Source: Streptomyces sp. GQFP
GTDB lineage: Bacteria > Actinomycetota > Actinomycetes > Streptomycetales > Streptomycetaceae
DNA: 64,000 nucleotides
Assembly (NCBI RefSeq): GCF_021545335.1
Contig: NZ_CP089312.1
Span: 5,890,001-5,954,000, forward strand
Direction of reading: 5' to 3'
The position numbers and the translations under genes are program-made. The stretch's first letter is position 1. The number at the start of each line of letters is the position of its first letter. The notes beneath the pieces are model-generated. The model was not told where the DNA came from. It saw only the letters and a list, made by a program, of their open reading frames with translations, and did no database searches. This document shows, piece after piece, positions 8,631 through 16,708 of the stretch.

Positions 8631-9347
8631 GTGCGCACTTCCCGGTTAGTCGAGCACTCGTCGCCCTCGTCCCCGTCCAGGCTGTCCGTCGCCCTCGCCT
8701 GCGCCGAGGGGGAGTGGCCGCACCAGGGCTGGCCGGACCCCGAAGACCCGTACGTGGGACGGGCGTTGCACGTGACGCCGCCCTATCGCGAGCTGCGGGA
8801 GGAGGGCGCCGTGGACGTCGTCGTCCTGCGCTGCGAGGAGCCGGCGAGCGCGTTTCCGGTGCTGCTGAGTGCCATGGGGGCCGTGAGCGTGCCGGTGATC
8901 GTCGTCAGTCCCCGGCGGGACACCGAGACCGTGATCGAGGTGTTCCGGGGCGGGGCCGGCTATCTGGTCGAGGGCGACTACTGCATCTGCATGCTCGCCT
9001 CGGCGGTCATGGCGGCCACGGTCGGGCACACCTACCTCTCGCCGGTCGCGTGCGCGGCCCTGCGGGAGGGCGTCCAGAAGGCATCCGGGGCCGGGGCCGG
9101 GTCCGGTGTCGCGGCCGTCGCCGGGGACGCGATGGAACGGCTGCGGAACCTGCTCTCGCCGCGCGAGCGGCAGATCATGGAGCTGCTGTCGACCGGCCTG
9201 GGCGCCCAGGAGATCGGGCTGCGGCTGCGGCTGAGCGAGAAGACCGTCCGCAACAACCTCAGCAACATCTACGCCAAGCTGGACGCCCGGGGGAGTACGG
9301 ACGCGGTGCTGCGATGGCTGGGGGCGACCCCGGCTGTTCGCATGTGA
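8631..9347 (+). CDS. LuxR-type regulator with degenerate receiver domain
   Basis: About 238 residues. The C-terminus (about 175-230) is a clear LuxR/GerE helix-turn-helix: LSPRERQIMELLSTGL, then AQEIGLRLRLSEKTVRNNLS. The N-terminal part resembles a response-regulator receiver (PVIVVSPRRDTETVIEVFRGGAGYLVEGD), but the phosphoacceptor-strand end reads VVVLRCEEP without the expected Asp. It is probably not controlled by classical phosphorylation. GTG at 8631 follows GAAAGGA at good spacing. No sensor kinase is adjacent. The 3' end overlaps a long hairpin. Confidence 0.85.
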   Translation: MRTSRLVEHSSPSSPSRLSVALACAEGEWPHQGWPDPEDPYVGRALHVTPPYRELREEGAVDVVVLRCEEPASAFPVLLSAMGAVSVPVIVVSPRRDTETVIEVFRGGAGYLVEGDYCICMLASAVMAATVGHTYLSPVACAALREGVQKASGAGAGSGVAAVAGDAMERLRNLLSPRERQIMELLSTGLGAQEIGLRLRLSEKTVRNNLSNIYAKLDARGSTDAVLRWLGATPAVRM

Positions 9348-9377
9348 GAACACATGTGAGAACAGTCGGGGTCGCCC
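9322..9377. terminator. Long bidirectional hairpin overlapping the LuxR gene end
   Basis: GGGCGACCCCGGCTGTTC (9322-9339) pairs with 9360-9377 over 18 positions with a single G-T pair. The 20-nt loop contains a nested CATGTG-AGAA-CACATG hairpin. It sits between convergent genes and includes the last coding bases and stop of the LuxR gene. Most likely a two-way intrinsic terminator. Confidence 0.7.
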
Positions 9378-9407
9378 TGTGGGCTGCCGATTCCCTCTCG
9401 GGTTTCG

Positions 9408-10199
9408 CTACGGCGCCGGAATCTCCGACAGCGGGATTTCGACGTCCGTGACGTTCTCGCCGCCCTCGCCGAATCCGGGTTCCGCCCTGACGCTGTTCTC
9501 CGAGTTCAGGATTCCGTTCGCCTGGGGAGTTCCGCACTCGACGTTGCGCAGCCAGAGGCGGCCGTCCGGGGTGCCGTTCTTCAGGAGTTGCGGATAGAAG
9601 ACGTGCACGCTCGCGCCGCCCTCGCTCGGCGAGAAGAACACCTTCTGGCCGTCCTGCTCCTCCTTGTACGTGGCCCTGAGGAATCCGCTCACGTCGGTCC
9701 GTTTCTCCGACCACATGAAGAAACCGATGTGGTTGGGTTTCACGGTGTCGGTCCGGGAGAAGTCGAATCCGGTTCCGGTGTCGTCCCGCTTGAGGTTGAT
9801 CTCCGTCGTGTTGAACTTGGCGCCGATCTCGAAGAAGGAGTTCCCCAGCTTCGAATCGGCGGAAGCGGTGAAACCGTCCTCCAGTGTGATGGACCTCGTC
9901 ACCGACGCGGACACACTGAAGCTCTTCGAGAGGGCGCTCGTGGAACCGCAGTTGTCGGTGGGCGTGGAAACGCGCAGGTTCGGGCCCAGGCTGTTGTTCC
10001 TGAACTGGACGTCGACGAACTCGCAGTTGTCCAGCTTGTTGGAGTTCTCCGCGCAGTCCTTGGTCACCTCGGAGGGGGTGGCGGCACCCGCCTGGTTCAT
10101 CAGCGGAACGGCCACCGCGACGACCACGAGCGGGGCCATGGCCATGACGATGCGCTTCTTCTTGCTCCGGTGATGTCCCTTGCGGCCGGTGCGTGTCAT
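9408..10199 (-). CDS. Secreted protein, possibly aerolysin/ETX-MTX2-like
   Basis: 263 residues. A basic N-terminus and hydrophobic core ending near NQAGAA form a Sec signal peptide. The mature protein has Ser/Thr-alternating amphipathic stretches (LSKSFSVSASVTRSITL, then SADSKLGNSFFEIGAKFNTTEI) that resemble the insertion-strand region of aerolysin/ETX-MTX2 beta-pore-forming proteins. Several Cys residues (DCAENSNKLDNCEF, DNCGS, VECGTP) could form disulfides. It is the second of two secreted genes on this strand, 113 nt from the first. The pore-former idea is based on pattern only; otherwise unknown. Confidence 0.72.
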   Translation of the reverse strand: MTRTGRKGHHRSKKKRIVMAMAPLVVVAVAVPLMNQAGAATPSEVTKDCAENSNKLDNCEFVDVQFRNNSLGPNLRVSTPTDNCGSTSALSKSFSVSASVTRSITLEDGFTASADSKLGNSFFEIGAKFNTTEINLKRDDTGTGFDFSRTDTVKPNHIGFFMWSEKRTDVSGFLRATYKEEQDGQKVFFSPSEGGASVHVFYPQLLKNGTPDGRLWLRNVECGTPQANGILNSENSVRAEPGFGEGGENVTDVEIPLSEIPAP

Positions 10200-10312
10200 C
10201 GTGCGTCTCCTTGCGGGGAAGGGGGAGTTGAGGGTGTCGGTGCAGGTGGGAGGAGGGGTCGGGTGAGGTCGGGGGAGCTGTGGGGGGAAGCGCGGGACAT
10301 GGGAAGGCGTCG

Positions 10313-11053
10313 TCAGCAGTCGGTCAGGACCGGCTTGATCACGCCGTCCGCGATGCCCGCCGCCCCGGCGGCGCCCGGCAGGATCGCGGGCCCTTCGACG
10401 AGTTCCGACGCGACGAAGTTCTGCTCCGGGGAGGGGTTCACGGCGAAGCTTCCGGGGTTGGCGTCGATCCGCACCCGCCATTCGCCGGTCATGCGCTGCA
10501 TTTTCGGCGTGAACTCCAGGTGCATGACCTTGCCGACCGGAACCTCCCGGTTCTCCGTGTCGCCGGCGGTCACCGACTTCACGGTCATGTCGGTCGTCCC
10601 CTTGTGCTTGAGCCAGGCCCCGCTCAGAAATCCGAAGAGTCCGCCGCCGGCGCCCTGTTGGGTCGCGGTGTACTTGCCCGAGCCCTGGGCCACGGTGGAT
10701 TTCCATGTGATGGAAACCTTCGCCGGTTCGGTGGCGTTCGGTTCGCAGTTGGGGAAGTCGATCGAGGCCTTCTCCGTGGGGCCGTCGAAGGTCTCGAAAT
10801 TCGTCTCGACGAAATCGCAGTTGTCAGACTCGAAATTCGGGCCGGCGATCGGGTGGCCACCAAAGTCGTTGATGGACTGCTGTTTACCGTTGAGTACCTT
10901 GGCCCTGTTGCACAGCGTGATGATCTGCTCGGGTGTCTTCTCCTCGGCCGCGTTCGCCGACGGAAGGAGGGTGATGATCACGCCACCGGTCGCGAGCGCC
11001 GACCCGATCGCCACGAGCCGTACCTTCTTGTTCTTCAGTCGCCTCTTGGCCAT
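10313..11053 (-). CDS. Secreted protein of unknown function
   Basis: 246 residues. A Lys/Arg-rich N-terminus (MAKRRLKNKKVR), a hydrophobic segment and ANAAEE form a signal peptide. The mature part has paired Cys (SDNCDFVETNFETF resembles NCEFVDVQF of the downstream gene) and ends in a C-terminal TDC. The similar Cys context and motif order suggest that the two neighbouring secreted proteins are related or work together. No enzymatic motif is visible. The promoter region lies in the 166-bp gap shared with the SDR gene. Confidence 0.72.
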   Translation of the reverse strand: MAKRRLKNKKVRLVAIGSALATGGVIITLLPSANAAEEKTPEQIITLCNRAKVLNGKQQSINDFGGHPIAGPNFESDNCDFVETNFETFDGPTEKASIDFPNCEPNATEPAKVSITWKSTVAQGSGKYTATQQGAGGGLFGFLSGAWLKHKGTTDMTVKSVTAGDTENREVPVGKVMHLEFTPKMQRMTGEWRVRIDANPGSFAVNPSPEQNFVASELVEGPAILPGAAGAAGIADGVIKPVLTDC

Positions 11054-11219
11054 GCCGCTCCGTCCTGGGGTTACTTGAGGTACTTGGTGATTGCTTTACC
11101 CGGTCGTGAAGGATTATTGGCGTGACCTGTGAGCCCGCGACAGGGTCAAATATCCCTACTCCCCAGTTACTTGGTGTGTGCTCCCGCACACAAGACACAC
11201 GGCACATGCGTTCATCAGG

Positions 11220-11236
11220 TCTGACGCATCGTCAGA
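11220..11236. promoter_or_regulatory. Operator-like palindrome, regulon site 3
   Basis: TCTGACG-CAT-CGTCAGA, perfect 7-bp arms, 38 nt before the SDR ATG. It lies in the divergent region, so it could also affect the secreted-protein genes on the other strand. It shares the consensus seen at 119, 7486/7528 and 12131. Confidence 0.7.
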
Positions 11237-11274
11237 TACGGCGATACGATGCCCGCCTGCGAAAGGGGTTCCGC

Positions 11275-12051
11275 ATGGGCAAGCTCGACGGACGGGTCGT
11301 ACTCGTCACCGGCGCGGCACGCGGCCAGGGGGAGCAGGAGGCGCGGCTCTTCGTCGCGGAGGGTGCGCGGGTGGTCGTGGCGGATGTGCTCGACGATCAA
11401 GGGGAGGCGCTGGCCAAGGAGTTGGGCGCGCTGTACGTCCATCTCGACGTGCGCGAGGAGGCGGGCTGGCAGGCCGCGGTCGCCGCCGCCGAGAAGGCGT
11501 ACGGCCGGATCGACGGGCTGGTCAACAACGCCGGCATCCTCCGCTTCAACACCCTTCTCGACACCCCCCTCGACGAGTTCATGCAGGTCGTGCAGGTCAA
11601 CCAGGTCGGCTGCTTCCTCGGCGTGAAGACGGTCGCGCCGCGCATCGCCGACGCCGGCGGCGGCACGATCGTCAACACCGCCTCGTACACCGGGGTGACC
11701 GGGATGGCGACGGTCGGGGCGTACGCGGCGAGCAAGCACGCCATCGTCGGGCTCACCCGGGTCGCCGCGCTGGAGCTCGCGCGCCGGAAGATACGGGTCA
11801 ACGCCATGTGCCCCGGCGCGATCGACACCGCGATGTCCAACCCGGCCGTACTGGACCCGGCCGCGGACGCCGAGGGTGCCTCGCGGGGCCTGGACAAGCT
11901 GTACCGCAAGCTCGTGCCGCTGGGGCGGATCGGGCGACCCGAGGAGGTGGCGCGGCTCGCGCTGTTCCTCACCTCGGAGGACTCCTCGTACATCACCGGG
12001 CAGCCGTTCGTGATCGACGGGGGGTGGCTCGCGGGCGTCTCCGTCGTCTGA
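11275..12051 (+). CDS. SDR family oxidoreductase
   Basis: A 258-residue classical short-chain dehydrogenase/reductase. It has the Rossmann motif VTGAARGQG (TGxxxGxG), VNNAGI (NNAG), and an active-site Ser in NTASYTGVTG with Tyr/Lys in YAASKHA. The C-terminal ITGQPFVIDGGW is typical. The GARGQG glycine motif with an extra Gln-Glu (GQGEQEARLF) resembles mycofactocin-associated or carveol-dehydrogenase-like SDRs (family knowledge, not proven here). ATG at 11275 follows AAAGGGG. The gene is governed by palindrome site 3 and lies 133 nt before the LLM gene. Confidence 0.9.
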   Translation: MGKLDGRVVLVTGAARGQGEQEARLFVAEGARVVVADVLDDQGEALAKELGALYVHLDVREEAGWQAAVAAAEKAYGRIDGLVNNAGILRFNTLLDTPLDEFMQVVQVNQVGCFLGVKTVAPRIADAGGGTIVNTASYTGVTGMATVGAYAASKHAIVGLTRVAALELARRKIRVNAMCPGAIDTAMSNPAVLDPAADAEGASRGLDKLYRKLVPLGRIGRPEEVARLALFLTSEDSSYITGQPFVIDGGWLAGVSVV

Positions 12052-12070
12052 CCGTCCCCCATCCACCCCT

Positions 12071-12089
12071 AGCTGACTGACCGTCAGCT
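12071..12089. promoter_or_regulatory. Inverted repeat, degenerate regulon site
   Basis: AGCTGAC-TGACC-GTCAGCT, perfect 7-bp arms with a 5-nt centre. It can also be read as a one-mismatch version of CTGACG-N3-CGTCAG. It lies 42 nt upstream of the perfect site at 12131, the same spacing as the paired sites at 7486 and 7528. Confidence 0.5.
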
Positions 12090-12130
12090 ATTGACGGTCA
12101 CATGGGCCGGTGGAACAGTCGTCCTAACAA

Positions 12131-12149
12131 ATCTGACGCTACGTCAGAT
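12131..12149. promoter_or_regulatory. Operator-like palindrome, best regulon site
   Basis: ATCTGACG-CTA-CGTCAGAT, perfect 8-bp arms, 35 nt before the TTG start of the LLM gene. This is the most complete copy of the palindrome and defines the consensus used for the other sites. Confidence 0.75.
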
Positions 12150-12184
12150 ACGTCGGGAACGGTTACTGGGGACGGTGAACCTCC

Positions 12185-13303
12185 TTGGAATTCGGGCTCT
12201 TTGTACAGGGATACGTGGGCAAGCGGGCCGAGACCGATCCGCTCGCGGAGCACAAGGCGCTGCTGGAGGAGACCGAGTACGTCATCGAGGCCGACAAGTC
12301 GGGCTTCAAGTACGCCTGGGTGACCGAACACCACTTCCTGGAGGAGTACTCGCACCTCTCCGCCAGCGACGTCTACCTCGGCTACCTCGCCCACGCCACC
12401 GAGCGCATCCACCTCGGTTCCGGCATCTTCAACCCGCTCGCCCCGGTCAACCACCCGGTGAAGGTGGCCGAGAAGGTCGCCATGCTCGACCATCTCACCG
12501 GCAATCGCTTCGAGTTCGGCACCGGCCGGGGCGCCGGCTCCCACGAGATCCTCGGCTTCATGCCCGGCATCACGGACATGAACCACACGAAGGAACTCTG
12601 GGAGGAGACGATCGCCGAGTTCCCCAAGATGTGGATGCAGGACGAGTACGTCGGCTTCCAGGGCAAGCACTGGGCGCTGCCGCCGCGCAAGATCCTCCCC
12701 AAGCCGTACGGGCCCTCGCACCCCGCGATGTGGTACGCCGCCGGCTCGCCGCCCTCGTACGGCATGGCCGCGCGCAAGGGGCTGGGCGTGCTCGGCTTCA
12801 GCGTGCAGAAGGTCTCCGACATGGAGTGGGTGCTGGATCAGTACAAGACGGCGATCGTGGACGCCGAGCCGGTCGGGGAGTTCGTCAACGACAACGTGAT
12901 GGTGACGTCGACGGCGGTGTGCGCGCCCACGCACGCGGAGGCGGTGCGGATTGCCGCCGGCGGTGGGCTGCACTATCTGCAGTCGCTGCTGTTCCGGTAC
13001 CACGACACGTTTCCTCGTCCCGAGGGGTTCCCTGTGTGGCCGGAGACGTTGCCGGAGTTCAACGAGGAGATCATCGAACTGCTCATCGCCGAGGAGTTGT
13101 TGATCTGTGGGGATCCGGATGAGGTGCTGACGCAGTGCAAGCGGTGGGAGCAGGCTGGCGCCGACCAGTTGAGTTTTGGGATGCCTATTGGGATCTCTCG
13201 GGAGGACACGCTCCAGACGATCAGGCTGGTTGGGGAGCACGTGATTCCGAAGATTGATACGGATCCTGTGCATCGGACTTCGCGGTTCCGAGGGGTGGCT
13301 TGA
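12185..13303 (+). CDS. LLM class flavin/F420-dependent oxidoreductase
   Basis: A 372-residue luciferase-like monooxygenase-type TIM barrel. Blocks include KYAWVTEHHFLEEYSHLSA, ATERIHLGSGIFNPLAPVNHP and LDHLTGNRFEFGTGRGAGSHE. The start is TTG at 12185; an in-frame stop lies just upstream (12176-12178), and MEFGLFVQGYVGKRAE is the N-terminus expected for the family. It begins the run LLM - D-aminoacylase-like - ALDH under the best palindrome. FMN versus F420 use cannot be decided from sequence alone. Probably oxidises or hydroxylates an intermediate that the downstream hydrolase and dehydrogenase process further (inference). Confidence 0.88.
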   Translation: MEFGLFVQGYVGKRAETDPLAEHKALLEETEYVIEADKSGFKYAWVTEHHFLEEYSHLSASDVYLGYLAHATERIHLGSGIFNPLAPVNHPVKVAEKVAMLDHLTGNRFEFGTGRGAGSHEILGFMPGITDMNHTKELWEETIAEFPKMWMQDEYVGFQGKHWALPPRKILPKPYGPSHPAMWYAAGSPPSYGMAARKGLGVLGFSVQKVSDMEWVLDQYKTAIVDAEPVGEFVNDNVMVTSTAVCAPTHAEAVRIAAGGGLHYLQSLLFRYHDTFPRPEGFPVWPETLPEFNEEIIELLIAEELLICGDPDEVLTQCKRWEQAGADQLSFGMPIGISREDTLQTIRLVGEHVIPKIDTDPVHRTSRFRGVA

Positions 13304-13317
13304 GGGGCTCGTTGGCG

Positions 13318-13371
13318 GGTGCGGGTGCGTGGGGGTTGTTCGCGCAGTTCCCCGCGCCCCTATCGGGCGCG
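13318..13371. repeat. Dispersed Streptomyces-type intergenic repeat with stem-loop
   Basis: The stretch around CGCGCAGTTCCCCGCGCCCC is a sequence I recognise as scattered between Streptomyces genes. Next to it CGCGCCC-CTATC-GGGCGCG (13353-13371) forms a 7-bp stem. It sits in the 97-nt gap between two same-strand genes, so it could tune read-through or mRNA stability inside the operon (inference). Confidence 0.5.
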
Positions 13372-13400
13372 TCCAGCGCAGGTAAGAGAGGAGTGCAGCC

Positions 13401-15134
13401 TTGCTTGATCATCTGATCCGAGGGGTTACCGTCGTTGACGGGACCGGTCGCCCTGCCTACGTCGCTGATGTGGGGCTGCGGGATGGTCGCATCGCGGTCA
13501 TCGGGCCCCAGGTCACCGAGGACGCCAGGACCGTCGAAGATGCCGCCGGGTTGGTGTTGGCGCCCGGGTTCGTCGATCCGCATACGCACTACGATGCTCA
13601 GCTCTTCTGGGATCCGTATGCCACGCCCTCCCTGAATCATGGGGTGACCACCGTTGCCGCCGGTAACTGTGGCTTCACCCTTGCGCCCCTGAACCCGTCC
13701 CGCCCCGACGACGCCGACTACACGCGGCGGATGATGTCCAAGGTCGAGGGGATGTCGTTGGTGGCGTTGGAGGAGGGGGCGCCCTGGAGTTGGAGTGGTT
13801 TCGGGGAGTATCTGGATGCTCTCGAAGGGCGGATCGCGGTCAACGCCGGGTTCATGGTGGGGCATTGTGCGCTGCGGCGGTATGTGATGGGAGCCGATGC
13901 GGTGGGTGGGCAGCCCACTGAGGCTCAACTCGCCGATATGTTGCGGCTGTTCCATGAGGCCATGGACGCCGGTGCCTGGGGGTTCTCCACCACGCAGTCG
14001 TCCACGCACTCCGACGGGGACGGCAAGCCGGTGGCGTCCCGGCACGCGCTGCCCGCCGAACTCATCGCGCTGTCCAGGGCGGTTGGCGAGCACGAGGGTA
14101 CGCAGATCGAGGCGATCGTCGCCGGGTGCCTCGACCAGTTCAGTGACGACGAGATCGATCTGTTCGTCGAGATGAGCGCGGTCGCCGGACGTCCGCTGAA
14201 CTGGAACGTGCTCACGATCGACTCGGCCGTACCGGCCCGCGTACCCCGCCAGCTGGAGGCAAGTGAGCGTGCCCGTAAGGCGGGTGGCCGGGTCGTCGCC
14301 CTCACGATGCCCATCCTCACGCCGATGAACATGTCCCTCGGCACCTTCTGCGCGCTGAACCTGATCCCCGGGTGGGGGCCGGTGCTGGGGCTCCCGGTTC
14401 CCGAGCGGATCGCCCAACTCGGGGACCCTGCCGTACGGGCGGAGATGGTCCGGCGGGCGCAGAGCGAGGAGGCCGGGGTTTTCCGGCGGCTGACGGACTT
14501 CGGGCGGTATGTCATCGGGGACACCTACAGCGCGGCGAACGAGGGCCTCACCGGCCGGGTCGTGCAGGACATCGCCGCCGAACGCGGCCTGGACCCCTTC
14601 TCCTGCCTCGTCGAGATCTGTGTGGCCGACGAACTCCGTACGGTCCTGTGGCCCATGCCGACCGACAACGACCCGGCGTCCTGGGCGCTGCGCGCCGAGA
14701 CCTGGCGGCACGAGGACGTGCTCCTCGGCGGCTCCGACGCGGGTGCGCACCTGGACCGCATGTGCGGGGCCCCGTACACGACCCGGTTCCTCGGCGACTG
14801 TCTGCGAGGGCGGCAACTCGTGCCGCTGGAGCGGGCGGTGCAGATGCTGACCGACGAGCCGGCGCGGCTGTTCGGCCTGCGTGAGAGGGGACGTATCGAG
14901 GAGGGCTTCCATGCGGACCTGGTCCTCTTCGACCCGGAGCGCGTCGACGCCGGCAAGGCCACCCTGGTGCACGACCTGCCGGGCGACAGTCCGCGTCTCG
15001 ACTCGAAGGCGATCGGGATAACCGCCGTGTGGGTCAACGGGGTTGAGGCGATCCGTGGGGACGCGGTCACGGGTGCGGTGCCGGGCAAGGTGCTCCGCTC
15101 CGGGCGGGACACGGCCACGGTGAGTACCAAGTGA
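13401..15134 (+). CDS. N-acyl-D-amino-acid deacylase-type amidohydrolase
   Basis: A 577-residue amidohydrolase of the D-aminoacylase group. The N-terminal beta-sandwich MLDHLIRGVTVVDGTGRPAY is followed by the metal motif VDPHTHYDAQLFWDP (His61 and His63). GVTTVAAGNCGFTLAP and the late GGSDAGAHLD Asp block match D-aminoacylases and N-acyl hydrolases. TTG at 13401 has a good AGGAG 8 nt upstream. Its stop overlaps the ALDH start (GTGA at 15131-15134), implying translational coupling. Cytosolic. In this oxidative operon the true substrate may be an amide or lactam-like intermediate rather than a D-amino acid (inference). Confidence 0.88.
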   Translation: MLDHLIRGVTVVDGTGRPAYVADVGLRDGRIAVIGPQVTEDARTVEDAAGLVLAPGFVDPHTHYDAQLFWDPYATPSLNHGVTTVAAGNCGFTLAPLNPSRPDDADYTRRMMSKVEGMSLVALEEGAPWSWSGFGEYLDALEGRIAVNAGFMVGHCALRRYVMGADAVGGQPTEAQLADMLRLFHEAMDAGAWGFSTTQSSTHSDGDGKPVASRHALPAELIALSRAVGEHEGTQIEAIVAGCLDQFSDDEIDLFVEMSAVAGRPLNWNVLTIDSAVPARVPRQLEASERARKAGGRVVALTMPILTPMNMSLGTFCALNLIPGWGPVLGLPVPERIAQLGDPAVRAEMVRRAQSEEAGVFRRLTDFGRYVIGDTYSAANEGLTGRVVQDIAAERGLDPFSCLVEICVADELRTVLWPMPTDNDPASWALRAETWRHEDVLLGGSDAGAHLDRMCGAPYTTRFLGDCLRGRQLVPLERAVQMLTDEPARLFGLRERGRIEEGFHADLVLFDPERVDAGKATLVHDLPGDSPRLDSKAIGITAVWVNGVEAIRGDAVTGAVPGKVLRSGRDTATVSTK

Positions 15135-16582
15135 CCGACGGACAGCGGCTGTTCGTCGGGGGCTCGTGGGTGGAACCGGCCGACGGGCACTACGAGGTGA
15201 TCGACCCGGCGACGGAGGAAGTCGTCGGGTTGGCGCCGGAGGCCTCGCGGGATCAGGCGCACGCCGCCGCCGCGGCGGCTCGCGAGGCCTTCGAGCCGTG
15301 GTCCCGGATGCCGGCGGAGGAGCGGGCGGCGGTACTGGGGCGGGCGGCGGACATCATCCAGAGCCACCTGGCGCCGTACGCCGCCCTCGCCCAGGCGGAG
15401 ACCGGCGCCACGACCGCGACCGCGCGCGGGATGCAGGTGGGCGTGGGCGCGGCCCGGTTCCGCCGGTACGCGAAGGTGGAGCCGGCCGAGTGGGCGATCC
15501 CACCGCAGGTCAACGAGGGGGGACCGTTCGGCAAGGCGGCGGTGATGGGCGCGCTGGCCGTACGCCAGCCGGTGGGCGTGGTCACCTGCATCACCTCGTA
15601 CAACAACCCCTGGGCCAACCCGGCAGGCAAGATCGCGCCCGCGCTGGCGATGGGCAACACGGTGATCGTGAAGCCCGCGCCGCAGGACCCGCTGTCGGTG
15701 TACCGGATGGCGGAGGCGCTGGAGGCGGCGGGTGCGCCGCCGGGTGTCGTGAACGTGATCAGTGGGCGGGGCGTCGGGGTCGGCGAGGCGGTCGTGGACT
15801 CGCCGGACGTCGACATGGTCAGCTTCACCGGGTCGACGGCAGTCGGGCAGCGGATCGCCGAGGTGTGCGGGCGTGGTATGAAACGCCAGTTGATGGAGCT
15901 GGGCGGGAAGGGCGCGGCACTCGTCTTCGACGACGCGGATGTCAGGTCCGCAGTCTTGGGCATCGGCACGACGTTCTCGTTCTACAGCGGCCAGATCTGT
16001 ACGGCGCCTACGCGGGTGCTCGCGCAGCGGGGCGTGTACGGGCAGGTCGTGGAGCAACTGGCGGCCTACGCCGGTCAGTTGAAGGTGGGTGACCCGCGTG
16101 CGGCGGGCACGGTGGTCGGGCCGGTGATCTCGGCCGCGCATCGGGACCGGGTCGAGGCGTATGTCGAACTGGGCCGGAAAGAGGGCGCGGTGGTCGTCGC
16201 GGGCGGTGAACGGCCTTCGCGCGACCGGGGGTTCTATGTGGCCCCGACGCTGCTGGCCGACTGCACGAACGACATGCGGGTGGCCCGTGAGGAGATCTTC
16301 GGGCCGGTGGTGACGGTCATCCCCTTCGACGACGAGGAGGAGGGCGTCGCGCTGGCGAACGACAGTGAGTACGGGCTCATCGACTACGTCTGGTCGGGGG
16401 ATGTGGCACGTGCGTTTCGCGTCGCGCGGCGGCTGCGGGCCGGGGGCGTGGGTGTGAACACCGTCGGGCGGAACATGGAGGCGCCGTTCGGGGGGTTCAA
16501 GCGGAGCGGGGTGGGGCGCGATGTGGGGTCGTACGCGCTGCACGCGTACGGGGAGGTGCAGGCGGTGGTCTGGGCGGGGTGA
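15131..16582 (+). CDS. Aldehyde dehydrogenase (NAD(P)+-dependent)
   Basis: A 483-residue ALDH superfamily member. Glu256 lies in MELGGKGAAL and the catalytic Cys290 in SGQICTAPTR. TSYNNPWANPAGKIAPALAMGN and SFTGSTAVGQRIA are the NAD-binding blocks. PFGGFKRSGVGRD is the C-terminal signature. GTG start overlaps the upstream stop by 4 nt. It oxidises an aldehyde to a carboxylate, completing an LLM / hydrolase / dehydrogenase sequence. Last gene of the operon; 126 nt to the next gene. Confidence 0.92.
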   Translation: MTDGQRLFVGGSWVEPADGHYEVIDPATEEVVGLAPEASRDQAHAAAAAAREAFEPWSRMPAEERAAVLGRAADIIQSHLAPYAALAQAETGATTATARGMQVGVGAARFRRYAKVEPAEWAIPPQVNEGGPFGKAAVMGALAVRQPVGVVTCITSYNNPWANPAGKIAPALAMGNTVIVKPAPQDPLSVYRMAEALEAAGAPPGVVNVISGRGVGVGEAVVDSPDVDMVSFTGSTAVGQRIAEVCGRGMKRQLMELGGKGAALVFDDADVRSAVLGIGTTFSFYSGQICTAPTRVLAQRGVYGQVVEQLAAYAGQLKVGDPRAAGTVVGPVISAAHRDRVEAYVELGRKEGAVVVAGGERPSRDRGFYVAPTLLADCTNDMRVAREEIFGPVVTVIPFDDEEEGVALANDSEYGLIDYVWSGDVARAFRVARRLRAGGVGVNTVGRNMEAPFGGFKRSGVGRDVGSYALHAYGEVQAVVWAG

Positions 16583-16708
16583 GCGTGGAGGGGAGTGCCG
16601 GGGGCGCGTCCGCGCGAGGTGAGCCGTGCGGGTACTTCGGGGCGCCGGGTGACGTACCCCGTGTCTACCCGCCGGGCACGGGGGTGATGGACCACCGTCG
16701 ACGGGGTG

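Noticed and set aside
13318..13371. Considered as a true intrinsic terminator splitting the operon
   Set aside because: The stem is only 7 bp without a T-run, and the sequence matches a dispersed intergenic repeat, so a strict stop is not supported.
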